Origin: Rana temporaria
Taxonomy: Eukaryota > Chordata > Amphibia > Anura > Ranidae
DNA length: 64,000 nucleotides
Direction: 5' to 3'
NCBI RefSeq assembly: GCF_905171775.1
Contig: NC_053489.1
Coordinates: 326,898,089 to 326,962,088, forward strand
In this document: in pieces, positions 53,991 to 64,000 of the stretch
How the letters are laid out: the number at the start of each line of letters is the position of its first letter
How positions within the stretch are numbered: the first letter of the stretch is position 1
Position numbers and translations under genes: made by a program
Notes under the pieces: generated by a model
Databases searched by the model: none
The model's input: the letters and a program-made list of their open reading frames with translations, nothing else
Told to the model about the DNA's origin: nothing

Positions 53991-55397
53991 TAGCACCCCC
54001 CCCCAATAAAAAAAGTTAACCACTTCAGGTTCGTTGCAGCCAGTACTGTACCCACACTTCTTCTGCACAATTAAACATTATCTCATCTGTATGACAGTGA
54101 CTTCCCCAGCGCTCATGGCTTACTTGCTTTTTACTGTACTTTTCCTGTCGATCGTGCGGTGCAGTCCTTTCGCAAGGCAATGGAGACTCCTAGGACGCCG
54201 GGGACGGCCTCTGGATGACGTCATGCACGCCGCCGGGGGACGTCAAGCTCCGCCTACAGTCAGTGTCTGTGTTCAGTACAGTACTGAAGGGGAGGAGCAC
54301 GCTCCGCCTCGGCGCACTGGCACCGCCCGCGCTACAAGAGGCTGTGTTGTTGTGGATAGCCGCGGCTCTGCTGTGAATCATAGCTACTCGCGGCCCACAG
54401 CCCGTGATTAAATGTTGTTCACTGCGTCAATTGGGCCTATATCATAATGCAGGCTGCAGCTGCCTGGACGTGTGGATTTATTATATAGCGGTCGTCGGCC
54501 GGCCGCCGGGCCCTGGTGAGAGAATTAAGTTTGGGCCTATATTATGATGGGGGCCTGGAGCTGCAGCTCCATCAGCCCCACGGTTAATCCGGCCCTGCCT
54601 CTATGCACCGCTCGATGTCCCAAAAAAAAAAAAAAAAAAAGTATTCTATTTTGGTATCGGGAGTATTTGCACGAGTACGAGTACTAGCGCAAATACTCGG
54701 TATCGGTCCCGATACCGATACTGGTATCGGTATCGGGACAACCCTACTTGTAAACACAGAAACCGGACTTCTGTGTTTACAAGTGATTGTGGTGAGCACC
54801 CCCCCTCCCCCCAAGGGTCTGAGCCAGAGGTGGTGGAACTGAGTTCCCCCAAGTTTCCCCTGAAAAAAATCCCTGGTGGCCAGTAACATAAAGAATTACT
54901 AAGGTTTGCCTGCCCCTGACAGTAACTCGAACTGGGCATCCCTGCTTAGTGAAGGATTGGCTCGGGCGGCTCGGCTGCTCTTGGCTGCTCTAGTCCTGCA
55001 AAGGGAACTGCGTTCCTGCTGTGAAAAAACTGCAGGAACTCCGTTCCCACGCGTTGCCGCAGGACTTGAGCCCTGCTTGTCTGACAAATCTGTTGGAGTG
55101 TACTTATTTATGCTGAGCATTGTGTATGTGGCATCCAGGAAGTGGGCTTTATTCATGGGCACCAAATATTTGTGTTCCTCTGTTTGTGTTGGAAGTGTGC
55201 TCCCAGCACTGAGACCTAAATGTGGGTCCCCTAAAAATGTTTGGGATCCAGGGGAACTGGATCCTGATCACTTGATCCCTGTGATAGTCTCTGATTAACT
55301 ACCACAGTGATCATTCACTAGCCCACCCCAGTGTTTCTTGTCCTCTATGACGAAGAGAAAGAACAGATGTCTCTGCTATTTAGGAGGAGAAGATGCA

Positions 55398-55554
55398 ATG
55401 GGGATGATTTACTAAAACTGGAGAGTGCAAAATCCGGTGCAGCTCTGCAGAAAAACCTTCCAAATTTTTGTCAAAGATTAAGTGAACAAGCTCAAGCTGA
55501 TACCATGCACAGCTGCAGCAGATTTTGCACTCTCCAGTTTAAGTAAATCAACTT
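55398..55554. mobile_element. Palindromic MITE, TTTACTAAAACT family
   Basis: The left ggatgatttactaaaactgg and the right ccagtttaagtaaatcaact are inverted. The arms have gcaaaatccggtgcagctct and its complement. Similar to 47394-47574. Confidence 0.75.
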
Positions 55555-56126
55555 TAATGCAACGTTTCCTCCTACTAGAGGAGATGTTTGTACACAAAAA
55601 AGGTCTCTTGAAAATGAATGAATGAATGACTTAAATAAAATAAATAAATAAATAACTAGTTCAATGCTTGACCTAGTTTAGTGATTGCAAGTGACAGTGT
55701 TAGGGGCAGTGTAAATTTCAGTGTTAGTATCAGTGCGTCAGTGTCAGTGCAAGTGGCAGTGTAAATATAAGTTAGGGGCAGTTTCAGTGTGTTTAGGTAG
55801 CACAAAAAAAATGCCTATTTCTGGGCCCTACGAGGGGTACAAAGAACAAATTATGCACACATTCTCTATGTGGTATCGCTGAAATCATCAGGAGTAGGAG
55901 AATTCATTTTGCAAGTCATGGTAATGGTATATAAATATAAAATGTAAACATTTTTTTTTTTTTACTATTTTGAGACAGTTTTCCTTTCATAATAAAACAA
56001 AATTAGGCAACATCCATTAACATTTACCACCAAGTAAAAGTCCAATCTGTCCTGAAAAAACAAGGTAAAATCAGTCTGCATGCACTAAGTGATGTGTGAA
56101 AGTTGCAAAATCGGGCTTGAGCATTA
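55555..56126. other. Repeat-like DNA, no gene
   Basis: Short GAAT and AAAT runs are followed by cagtgtcagtgcaagtggca-like words. Then comes ccaagtaaaagtccaatctg and gcaaaatcgggcttgagca, wording I associate with one TTAA-type frog MITE. Its edges are not visible. Confidence 0.35.
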
Positions 56127-56524
56127 GGCCCCTTTCAGACGTGCGGACCGTATGCCCGCATTTTTATCCATCCGTTGCGGATGAAAACGGGACATACATT
56201 GGTCCCTATGTGATTGCGGGTGTCAGCGGATGACCATCCGCTGACACCCGTAATCACCCGCCTCCGCAAAGCTCCGCAAAATCGGACGGAAGAAAATCCT
56301 ATTTTTCCTCTGTCTGGCGGATCGGATGAACACGGACATACGGTCCGTGTTCATCCGATCACCCCATAGGGGAGAGCGGAGAAAAGACAGGGCGGTCCCT
56401 GCACAGTGTGCGGGGACCGCCCTGTCAGCCGACGGCTCAGCGGGGATTTTACAGAGGATCCCCGCTGAGCTTGATGGACACACGGAGGCGGATCATTACT
56501 GATCCGCCCCATGTGAAAGGGTCC
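56127..56524. mobile_element. Palindromic MITE (CCTTTCACA ends), TTA duplication
   Basis: The left ggcccctttcagacgtgcgg and the right catgtgaaagggtcc are inverted, with TTA on both outer sides. The interior has strong hairpins: gcggatgaccatccgctgac, and cggtccctgcacagtgtgcg with cggggaccgccctg. A fragment of its right end (ggatccgccccatgtgaaag) is at 30936. Confidence 0.85.
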
Positions 56525-56527
56525 TTA

Positions 56528-57090
56528 GGCTTTGTTTTGACAAATGGTCATGAAGGGTTTAAAACAGCTTTAGGAAACCAATGAATCTCTGTCAGTGCTG
56601 GTATCAGCAGGTATAACCAATGTTTACATATATTGCATTTAGTGGGTTTAGCTATAAACTAGCCAGCACCTGGCTAAGTTCACACCTGTGCAGGTGGGGA
56701 ACACGTGTGAAATCATCTGCATGTTTCTGACCCGCAGAACATCAACAATTAATTGTTAATGGCACTCCCACAAAGCATTTTATGGCATATTAATGCCAGG
56801 TATATGGGAAATGGAAGATGCTTTTACTTTTAATGCACTTTAGCATCAATGAGATTTTATGGTTATCCATACTGTGCTTTTTCATAGAATCTCCTTTAAA
56901 AAGTTTTGGATACAATTATTTGTAAAAGTTCCCTAACCACATCCCCTTCTACCTACAGCTCCCAAATTCTCCAAAATGATGGTGCATATGCTTGTATCCC
57001 AATAAGGCGGTGCAGGGAGCAAAACGGTTATCCTAGAGCAATTTTACATTAGGGCATGAGGGCTCATTGAGTGGTTTGAATGATGTATGA
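56528..57090. other. No recognisable gene or repeat
   Basis: No inverted ends, tandem repeats or credible frame. Confidence 0.45.
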
Positions 57091-57386
57091 GGCTGGGTTC
57101 ACACTACTACACTACTTTCATCCTACTTTGCTCTGCTACATTGGTCCTACATTTATCCTACATTGGTCCTACATCCATCCTACTTTCATGAACAGGATAC
57201 TACTTTGGTCCGACTTCAATGATATTCAATGGGCCTGAAGTAGGATCAATGTAGGACCAAAAGTAGTACAGGGAGCATTTTCAAAGTCAGACCGACTTGT
57301 GTAGGACGCTACAAGACGCTCTCATAGGGAAACATTGAACACAGAGCAAAGTAGGATGAAAGTAGTGTAGTAGTGTGAACCCAGCC
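57091..57386. mobile_element. MITE with 46-base perfect inverted ends
   Basis: The left end ggctgggttcacactactac continues through atcctactttgctctg, and the right end is its perfect complement over about 46 bases. Its left 245 bases are nearly identical to 51852-52167 five kilobases away. This copy is symmetrical, so it represents the original form. Target duplication is not evident. Confidence 0.85.
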
Positions 57387-58800
57387 TCTAGGATGTGAAT
57401 AGACTGTGAGCCATTTTACAGTTTCCAACGTTTATACGAGTATAGGTACATTTTAAGACCTAATATACTACAGCCTGCTCCACTGTTGAAATCCTTTAAT
57501 GATGTGCTGTCTAAACCTTTCACTAATTGTAATATTACATTTATTGTAGATTTTTTGTCAACCACTTATTAAAATATGCCCTCACATAATCACATTGCCA
57601 TAAACACATTTAAGAGTACTTATGAAAATTTCTTAGACATGCCACATTTTACATTAAACTACATATAATATGCAGCCATTTCCCAGATATTCACAAGAGA
57701 CTGCAGCAAAAAAAATATATATATAATTGCGTCTATACTGTTTAAACAGTACATTTTTGACTGGCTTAGGAAATTAATGGATCTCCTAAGGAGCTTTGAT
57801 ATGCTGTAAGTTGTAGAAGAAAGAGAGAAAAGATTAATTACTATACTTCACTGTCACATCCTGTAAGTCTGTACATTAAATTAAGAAGGGCATGACAGCA
57901 TCCAGGTGGTAAAAAATGTCTTCCCACACAGTAATTATCCACATTTTACAGTTTGGAACAATTAATTATGTTATTGTGCAGTGTTTCGAAATAATGGAAA
58001 CATCAGTAAAGTTAAAATATTGACTCTTTACAGTGCATACATTTTACCTTTGTTATTTTTTTTTAATGCTAAACAGTAAAGGTGATTATGGCTATCACGA
58101 TGTAGAGTGCTTGAGGAGTTCAAGGATGGTGTTTTATGTGTATTAATACTGCACAAAATAAAATTTATTGTTGCACATATTTTATAATTTTTCAAACTTT
58201 TGTTTCAGGATGAAAAGTTATGCAGTATTATAGGCATTACAATTTAACCGCATGTGATTTGTGTTTCCAAATGTCTAAAATGTTGGTCTTCTTTTGATAA
58301 GAGGCAGACTTGTTTACAAGAAGTGGGGGAGTGAATACAAGAAATACGTTTGAGAACATGAATGATCTTGTGGTGAAAAAAAGGGAACATTTATGCAAGT
58401 AACAGCATGGATTAGACTTGCAACCCCTGACACAGTAATCATTCCCAACGGCAGGACTCGGAGACAGAATCTGTCACAAGAGAACTCCTGCAAGTCAGAA
58501 CACAAAGATCCAGACCTGTTAGGTCTACTATAAGCCCAGCAGTACAAAAAGTGCCCAACACTCAACTCTGCTAACCAAAAAATACCTAACTATGATTATT
58601 TCTAAAATTGACCAAAAAAACAGGAGTTCCAGTTGCATATATTTGCATGTTTAAGTGTGGAAAACACACAGTCACATCAAGTTAAAGTGGGCTCCTTCTA
58701 TGAGACTAGCAATACCAAGACATATATAGTATTGCTGGCTCTCAAGATTGAATGTTGATTTGAATGAATCTACCTTATCAGGCCATGGGTTGGGAAGGCA
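57387..58800. other. No recognisable gene or repeat
   Basis: About 1.4 kb of AT-rich DNA with no inverted ends, tandem array or credible frame. Possible unique host sequence. Confidence 0.45.
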
Positions 58801-59330
58801 GAGAATTTGCAGTGTCTATGCCCCCTGGCAGTGGTTGCCCCAGGGCTGCCCTTAGTAACACTTAGGTGTGGGACCTCACTGTGTAAACAGGCACATGGTC
58901 ACAACACTTTTTCTGCACTGCGCCTCTTGGGCTAGGCCTTTTGGCTAAGTCCAGTGCATTTTTTTGCTACCAGGTCTCAGGGTCTAGACAGTGCACATTG
59001 CACGGCCACTATTTATTTATTTTCTCCTCATGTTTGTCACTTTTCACTTTTGTGTGTGTTTTTTCACTGGATGAAGGTTGTGAGTCCTCAAGCTTGCCCT
59101 GAAGTCTAAGGAAGGATGTGTGGCCATCAGGTTCCTTCCTCCCCTAAACCTGGGGGGTGTCTCTTTGGGAGAGCCCCTTGACCTAGTACTCGGTGGTCGG
59201 CTTTGGCTGGCTACAAGGAGAGGGGCCTTCCAGGCCTTCTAGCTAGATGGACTAAGTTCATAACCTTGTCCCTGTCAGGAGCCTTGCACTCCGAGGGTTC
59301 GTGGAAAGGTCCCACTCCTTTGGGGGGTGG
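58801..59330 (+). repeat. Unassigned repeat with U2 snRNA-like word
   Basis: At 58935-58949 the sequence ggccttttggctaag matches bases near the 5' end of U2 snRNA, preceded by ctcttgggcta. The rest does not follow U2 (no branch-site recognition GTAGTA and no Sm site in place), so this is not a U2 gene. Similar wording to the downstream part (ccttgcactccgagggt) is near 9440, suggesting a dispersed repeat. Whether its head derives from U2 is open. Confidence 0.35.
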
Positions 59331-59676
59331 ACAAAAGCACATTCATAAGTGCACTTTTTTGTGTATTTTAGTTTTTTCACACTATGGTGACTTAAAAAAA
59401 AATGCATTTTGTGCTCTAGTTGTGAATTTTCCCACCCATGTGCATCTTTTTTGCTAATCATACATTTTTATCAGCAGCCACAATTTTGTCCTTCTACTAC
59501 ATAATCATAAACATACCCACAGACATCCAATCAAAGACCACCATGATAATGGAGCCATACAGCTAGTATACAGAGTTTGTCCCAAGTAACTACACACTTG
59601 GCGAGATGTATGTGTTGCATTTAGGGGACAGGTAGGGCCATTGCCTACTACAGCAATCTAGCGTACCTCCGTTACC

Positions 59677-59753
59677 TCACTCCCAATAATAGAATGGAGA
59701 CCATTGTGGGGCCCCATGCCCCACTATGGTCTCCATTCCATTACTGGGAGTGA
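59677..59753. repeat. 29-base inverted repeat around GGGGCCCC
   Basis: tcactcccaataatagaatg ... pairs with cattccattactgggagtga; tggagaccatt pairs with aatggtctcca with two changes. The centre is gtggggccccatgccccac. It could be a tiny fold-back element. Confidence 0.8.
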
Positions 59754-60565
59754 TGGAAGTGCACTTAACTGTTTTCTTCCCATCCCTAGTGATCAGGCCT
59801 TGAATTTACATAATTCTAGTCTGATCCCAGTGACCAGAGGAGAGGGACTGTTAGGGAGGGAGTCAGAGCACCGACCCCCTTGCTACCAGAGGACCTGTCA
59901 CCTAACCAGGTACTACACCAACAAATGGTTGCTGTAGCTGTTCTCCTGTGCATTTCCCCATGACAACTACCTCCTCTTCTTTGCCTTGCGAGTTAACCAT
60001 TTGTGGTGGTGTTATGCATATCCCATGGTGCTTTTACAGACCCATGTTCTTTAGGATTACACCAATACACAACATGCACCCCTTGAATAACTTCAGACCA
60101 GACTCCATGCAGGTGGAACAACTTTACTAAAAGTTCAGTAGAACATGTATAACATGCATACATGTTCTCAACCTAGCTACACCTAATTGAGGCTTCCCCA
60201 GTTTATCTAAACAGGCTAAGTAATATTGGGAATAGTCCATTCTAAGAAAGACTAGTGCAAAGAATTTCTATGTCCTTGGGATGTCCAGGTGAGACGTGTC
60301 CAGTGATGGACCACAGGTCCCAGAGAACTCTGGCAGATGTCCCATCTTCTCTTTGGTCCTGGCTTCCCTGGGATCCAGACCTCACCCTCTTTATGCAGCA
60401 TGGGATGGGGGCTGGACCCCAACAAAAAGCCTGCAAACATACACACAGGGAAGAAGGTAAAACATTAACCCCTTCCCCCTACCTGAGCACCCAAGCTAAT
60501 TAAACATCCAGTAAAATGGAAAAGACACATGGTGCAAAGGAGGAGTGCTGCTCACCCCGAAAAAT
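59754..60565. other. No recognisable gene
   Basis: Frames up to 82 codons overlap on both strands with no family motif. No inverted ends seen before the structure starting at 60566. Confidence 0.4.
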
Positions 60566-62411
60566 AGAAAAATGGGAAAATTCCCCAGTGGGGTTTTTAG
60601 GCAGCTGGATAAGAAAAAATTAGCAAAGATGTATAATACATTTTTTTATTGTATACAATTTGTGAAAATCACGAACAGTTGAGATACGAGTTCTGGTATA
60701 AAATCTTATACAATATACACACATAGGAATGCAAGCATAAAAATTGTCAAACAACTCGACATTCTACATGTGCTTAGGACATATCCTGACGTGTTTCAAC
60801 CCCTTAAGGGGGTCTTCTTCAGAGGTTTTAGATGATGCTGTGACAAAAATGCATCAAAGAGTGAATCAAAGGTGAAGTGTGAAAGTGAAGATAATCAGAA
60901 GGTAAGGAGAATGACAAAGAAAGTGAAGTGAAAAATGTGTAAGAAAGGAAGGAATAGGGGAAAAGGATGCATAGGAAAGTTGGGTAAAAGTGTGACGGGG
61001 AAAAGAAGTATGAAAAATGAAGTGGGTATGTGTGAGAGAAGTGAAGGAATGTGCTGGTGAAAATGTGTGAAAAAAAAATGTGTGTGGTGCTTGGGGTCAT
61101 CTTTGGTATCAAGAGATATGGTATCTCTTCCCACTTCAATTCATCACATACAATTTTTTCCAGCATTTTTTTTTTCACACATTTTCACCAGCACAATCCT
61201 TCACTTCTCTCACACATACCCACTTCATTTTTCATACTTCTTTTCCCGTCACACTTTTACTTAACATTCCTATGCATCCTTTTCCCCTATTCCTTCCTTT
61301 CTTACACATTTTTCACTTCACTTGCTTTGTCATTCTCCTTACCTTCTGATTATCTTCACTTTCACACTTCACCTTTGATTCACTCTCATCCCCTTGCTTG
61401 CTCTCCTCACTTTTTCCTTTTTCATGTGCCCACTGTTATACAATGCCTCAACTCTTGCGTGCTTTTGACTTACCCTATAACACATGAAAATTGTCTGACA
61501 AACAACTTTTTTCAATCAATTTTTGTAATTAGTCTAAAGAATGATTTATTCAGCTATAACGGATGTTTAAAAATACAATTTTAATTTTATCAACATGCAA
61601 TAACAGACATTGATCTGCCTCATGCATGCTTTAGAATCATTATCCAATTGATATATGTCCTTAGTAGCCAACTCCTGATGCTTTTCTGTCCGCTCACTCA
61701 CATACATAATAAACATTTATTATATATAAAAAATATAAATTTAGATTTAAATATCAAATTTATTATTATGAAAATCTTGAATTACTTTTGTAATTAATTA
61801 TTTAATACTCTGCCGTAGGTGCCGGTACCCCCCCTCCTTTACTCCCCTCTCCCCTTCCTCCTGCAAGGTGTCCCATGGACTTTCTCTCCATATATCTGTG
61901 ACTCCCTGTAAGCCGCATGTGACGTCTTCCCCTGCAGTTCTCTTCCCTTGGGGCCGCTGCCTGGTTTGGGAGGCTCTTCTGGGATCCTCTGTGGACTACA
62001 TTTTAATAAAAACTCTGGTTCAAGTCATTCATGTTCACACATAGCAAATTGGTAACTATGCAATTCATTCATATATGTTATATTCCTTCTTCAGTAATTT
62101 GTAGAAGTCAAGTTTGTTTATGCATTTTTGTCACAGCAGCATCTAAAACCTCGGAAGAAGACCCCCTCAAGGGGTTGAAACACATCGGGATTTGTCCTAA
62201 GCTTGCACATGTATAATGACGAGTTGTTTGACAATTTTTATGCTTGCATTCCTATGTGTGTATATTGTACAAGATTTTATATCAGAGCTCGTATCTCAAC
62301 TGTTTGTGATTTTCAAAAATGTTATACAATAAAACTCTTTATTATACATATTTGCTTTTTTTTTGCTTCTTATCCAGCTGCCTAAAAACTCCAATGGGGG
62401 TCCCATTTTTC
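60566..62411. repeat. Compound long inverted repeat (outer arms about 290 bases)
   Basis: The outer left arm, 60566-60855, is complementary to 62118-62411 along its whole length. Examples are aggcagctggataag with cttatccagctgcct; gcaagcataaaaattgtcaa with ttgacaatttttatgcttgc; and tcaaccccttaagggggtct with agaccccctcaaggggttga. Identity looks near 85-90 percent by eye. A second, tighter inverted repeat, 60859-61385, begins almost where the left arm stops. The right side also has about 730 bases without a partner. Wording such as gacgtgtttcaacccctt is shared with a class of frog repeats seen near 10955 and 16900. No terminal duplication or gene. Confidence 0.85.
60859..61385. repeat. Inner long inverted repeat, 222-base arms, 83-base loop
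   Basis: The arm 60859-61080 is almost perfectly complementary to 61164-61385; I count only a few mismatches and single-base indels. The left arm is purine-rich (gaagtgtgaaagtgaagata), the right pyrimidine-rich. Transcription either way would give a long, nearly perfect hairpin RNA. Frames of 116 and 177 codons (SHIF/FHTSF-rich) in the arms are products of low-complexity sequence, not genes. Confidence 0.95.
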
Positions 62412-63224
62412 TTTTCTTTTTTTTATTAAACATCCAGTAAGCCACCTGCCTACATGTTATTCTTTAGCCATGGGGTCAGATCCAGTATCAGACCGTGACT
62501 AGAAAGATTTGGGGCTCTACAATGAAAAAAATATGAAATGCTATTTTGTAGGGCATAATCCAACCATGCTAAAATAAACATATGAGAAAGCATATTACAA
62601 CCTTGAAAATATTTTCAAATGCTTTGTTGCCAAAAAATGTATATAACATTATTCTGTTCAAAAATACATTTCAGCAAAGTATATGATGCCAGCTTGAATG
62701 ACAATATCAAGCAATAACATAACTTGAAATACAACATGGTTACTTATACTGTATATATCCTATCATAATTCACATAGTAAAAAAATTAAATGCAAAATTT
62801 AACACCAGTAGTATGTTGACCAATTATTATGTGGCAACATGTATCCTATTTTCTAAACATTTTCCACGTCCAAGCCTGATTTGAAGCAATATGGCTTTGA
62901 AGTCAAATCATAAGAATGTTACACAATCGAGGTTAAATTTACCATTTCAGAGTTAGCCAAGAGCCTACTAATCCATGTGGATTCATAATGATCCTCAAAT
63001 TTTGCCATTTTGCTGCCATGAGTGCATTTTTTACTATACTGGTTGGCCTTCCCAACAGCCATGGCATTCCCTCAAATGCAGCTTACTGTTGTATTGGGTA
63101 CATTCCCATATAAAAGCCTTTAAGTATCTGTTTCTTTGTGAACTAGGGTAAAGGGTTACATTAGAGCAGGAGCTGCCATTAAGTAGTGATTTTGTGCAAT
63201 TCATTCATTTAATATAGCAGACTG
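62412..63224. other. No recognisable gene or repeat
   Basis: AT-rich DNA with no credible frame, tandem array or inverted ends. Confidence 0.45.
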
Positions 63225-63636
63225 ATGTTTCTGACTGGCAGCACTGGTGGACACTGCTGTGACTGTACTAATAATCAGGACACCGATAATCAGTGCCCTA
63301 ATTATCAATGTAGATGTCTCTTTAACACAAGCCAGTTATCAAGTCTTCTCTCCTGGCACTGTCAGCGTGAGGAAAGGAATGCCGATAACAGGCTTGTGCT
63401 TACATTGAGATCAGCTGTAATTGGACACAGCTGATCATGTGGTAAAGAGCTGCTGATTGGCTCTTTACCCCAATCTGTGATCAGCTGTGTCCCAAGGACA
63501 AGCAATCACAGAGGGCGCCACCCACGCCCACGGAGGGCATGCTTACAGGAGGACATCATATGATTCCATCCTAGTGTTGGTCGGCCATGCTGTAGCCATC
63601 ATTCGGCTATAGCGCAGTGGGCAAGTGGTTTTAGTG
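63225..63636 (-). mobile_element. TTAA-type MITE fragment
   Basis: On the minus strand it starts aaccacttgcccactgcgct, the edge of a TTAA-flanked frog MITE; here ttaa has become tttta. Inverted words include ttggacacagctgatcatgt and gatcagctgtgtccca (63421-63493). The other edge is not seen. Confidence 0.55.
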
Positions 63637-63805
63637 GTCTGTGAGCATCTGCCTCTCCTTGGAGACCTTCCTGACATGATGGGTATTTTTATTTTATTTT
63701 TAACACCGCACTACACTGTATTATAAACAGTGTACACCGCCTGAAGTGTATTTGAAACTGTACACCGCCGAATGCACTGTATATATAGGCTATGCTTAAT
63801 GCAGA

Positions 63806-63806
<1 letters not shown>

Positions 63807-63854
<48 letters not shown>
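63807..63854. repeat. (TA)24 microsatellite
   Basis: An uninterrupted TA tract that ends exactly where a Tc1 terminal repeat begins. The isoleucine/tyrosine frames across it are artefacts. Confidence 0.95.
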
Positions 63855-63857
<3 letters not shown>

Positions 63858-64000
63858 TTGTATTCAAAATTATTCAACCCCCACTGAAATTGACTGTTTT
63901 GCCCAGTTTGACATTGATTTTGATCATCCTGTCATCCTGCTTACAATTAAATCGAAGAGGCACGTGTAGGTCAGACAAATATAACATAACATTTATAATG
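63855..64000. mobile_element. Tc1-like terminal repeat, continues past window
   Basis: After TA, cagttgtattcaaaattatt then caacccccactgaaattgac matches the end of a known type of vertebrate Tc1 element. Only the outer 146 bases lie in the window, so coding content is unknown. Confidence 0.75.

Larger units (their letters stand above)
53458..54746. mobile_element. hAT element (GTTGTCCCGATACC family), doubly nested
   Basis: The ends TAGGGTTGTCCCGATACC and GGTATCGGGACAACCCTA are perfect inverted repeats. CTTGTAAA is directly repeated at 53450-53457 and 54747-54754. Inner subterminal regions repeat ccgatac and tactcg words. The interior is a patchwork: a Tc1 transposase scrap, a hairpin of gtgccacctatcagtgcc units, a TTAACCACTTCAGG fragment at 54017, and GC-rich DNA. 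No hAT transposase is present. Confidence 0.9.
53038..55075. mobile_element. hAT element, same family as 6803-7358, with nested hAT
   Basis: Ends CAGGGGTCAAGTCCTG and CAGGACTTGAGCCCTG are identical to the copy at 6803. CTTGTCTG is directly repeated at 53030-53037 and 55076-55083. The left part has long hairpins around attgcggaggtctg (53098-53230). It contains minisatellite-like units near 53400 and the hAT at 53458-54746. A right section (ggtttgcctgcccctgacag to gctctagtcctgcaaaggga) matches the shorter copy. Confidence 0.9.
51689..55122 (-). mobile_element. Tc1-like transposon (third type) with nested insertions
   Basis: The left end CAGTGCTCAGCATAAATGAG follows TA; the right end tatttatgctgagcattg is its complement with two changes, and the outer TA is now TG. 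The element holds a MITE at 51852-52167 and a hAT at 53038-55075. Without these it is about 1.1 kb, so part of its transposase, the N-terminal side, has been lost. Confidence 0.85.

Noticed and set aside
54034..54411. 125-codon frame in a GC-rich stretch
   Set aside because: It sits inside the nested hAT at 53458-54746, has no recognisable domain, and an opposite-strand frame overlaps it; GC-rich DNA lacks stops by chance.
58934..58949. U2 snRNA gene
   Set aside because: Only about 15 bases match; the branch-site recognition sequence, Sm site and 3' stem-loops are absent.
61051..61584. 177-codon frame, the second longest in the window
   Set aside because: It lies in the pyrimidine-rich arm of the long inverted repeat, is dominated by Ser/Phe/His/Thr low-complexity wording, and its mirror appears on the other strand.

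Overview
The window is non-coding vertebrate DNA made almost entirely of transposable elements. I found no host exon, rRNA gene, functional tRNA gene, CRISPR array or bacterial feature. The mix of elements is Tc1/mariner transposons with long inverted ends, TTAA-flanked MITEs, hAT MITEs with 8-bp duplications, palindromic MITEs whose ends contain GTACACACG, L2-like LINE 3' ends, a tRNA-derived SINE and a Helitron. This mix points to an amphibian, most likely a true frog (Ranidae). That assignment rests on recognising repeat families, not on a database search.

Layout. At 1.3-4.9 kb a Tc1 copy lies between two TA microsatellites and is broken by two TTAA elements. At 5.2-7.4 kb there is a hAT element carrying a 32-bp minisatellite, then a hAT MITE with a perfect target duplication. 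At 8-20.3 kb come palindromic MITEs, a LINE 3' end, a possible LTR and nested hAT/MITE insertions. At 22.5-31.8 kb there are TTAA MITEs, a Tc1 remnant that keeps only its DNA-binding half, a SINE next to a minus-strand LINE, and a hAT with a perfect duplication. At 33.0-33.8 kb there is a 31-bp minisatellite. At 35.0-36.5 kb there is a second Tc1 type. At 40.5-41.0 kb there is a short Helitron. At 42.6-44.3 kb a hAT, a TTAA element and a LINE end lie end to end. At 46.3-47.3 kb there is a candidate solo LTR on the minus strand. At 48.5-55.1 kb there are Tc1 remnants, including one holding a hAT that holds another hAT. At 60.6-62.4 kb there is a compound long inverted repeat. The window ends inside a Tc1 terminal repeat that follows another TA microsatellite.

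No working pathway is encoded. Every transposase or reverse-transcriptase frame I could read is a fragment or is interrupted. The value of the window is its insertion history: several insertions can be ordered in time, and in one case the empty target site can be read from the host element's other arm. The strongest unusual structures are the compound inverted repeat at 60.6-62.4 kb, a MITE with one exchanged end, minisatellites that seem to start from hAT interiors, and a SINE and LINE that share a 3' tail motif.
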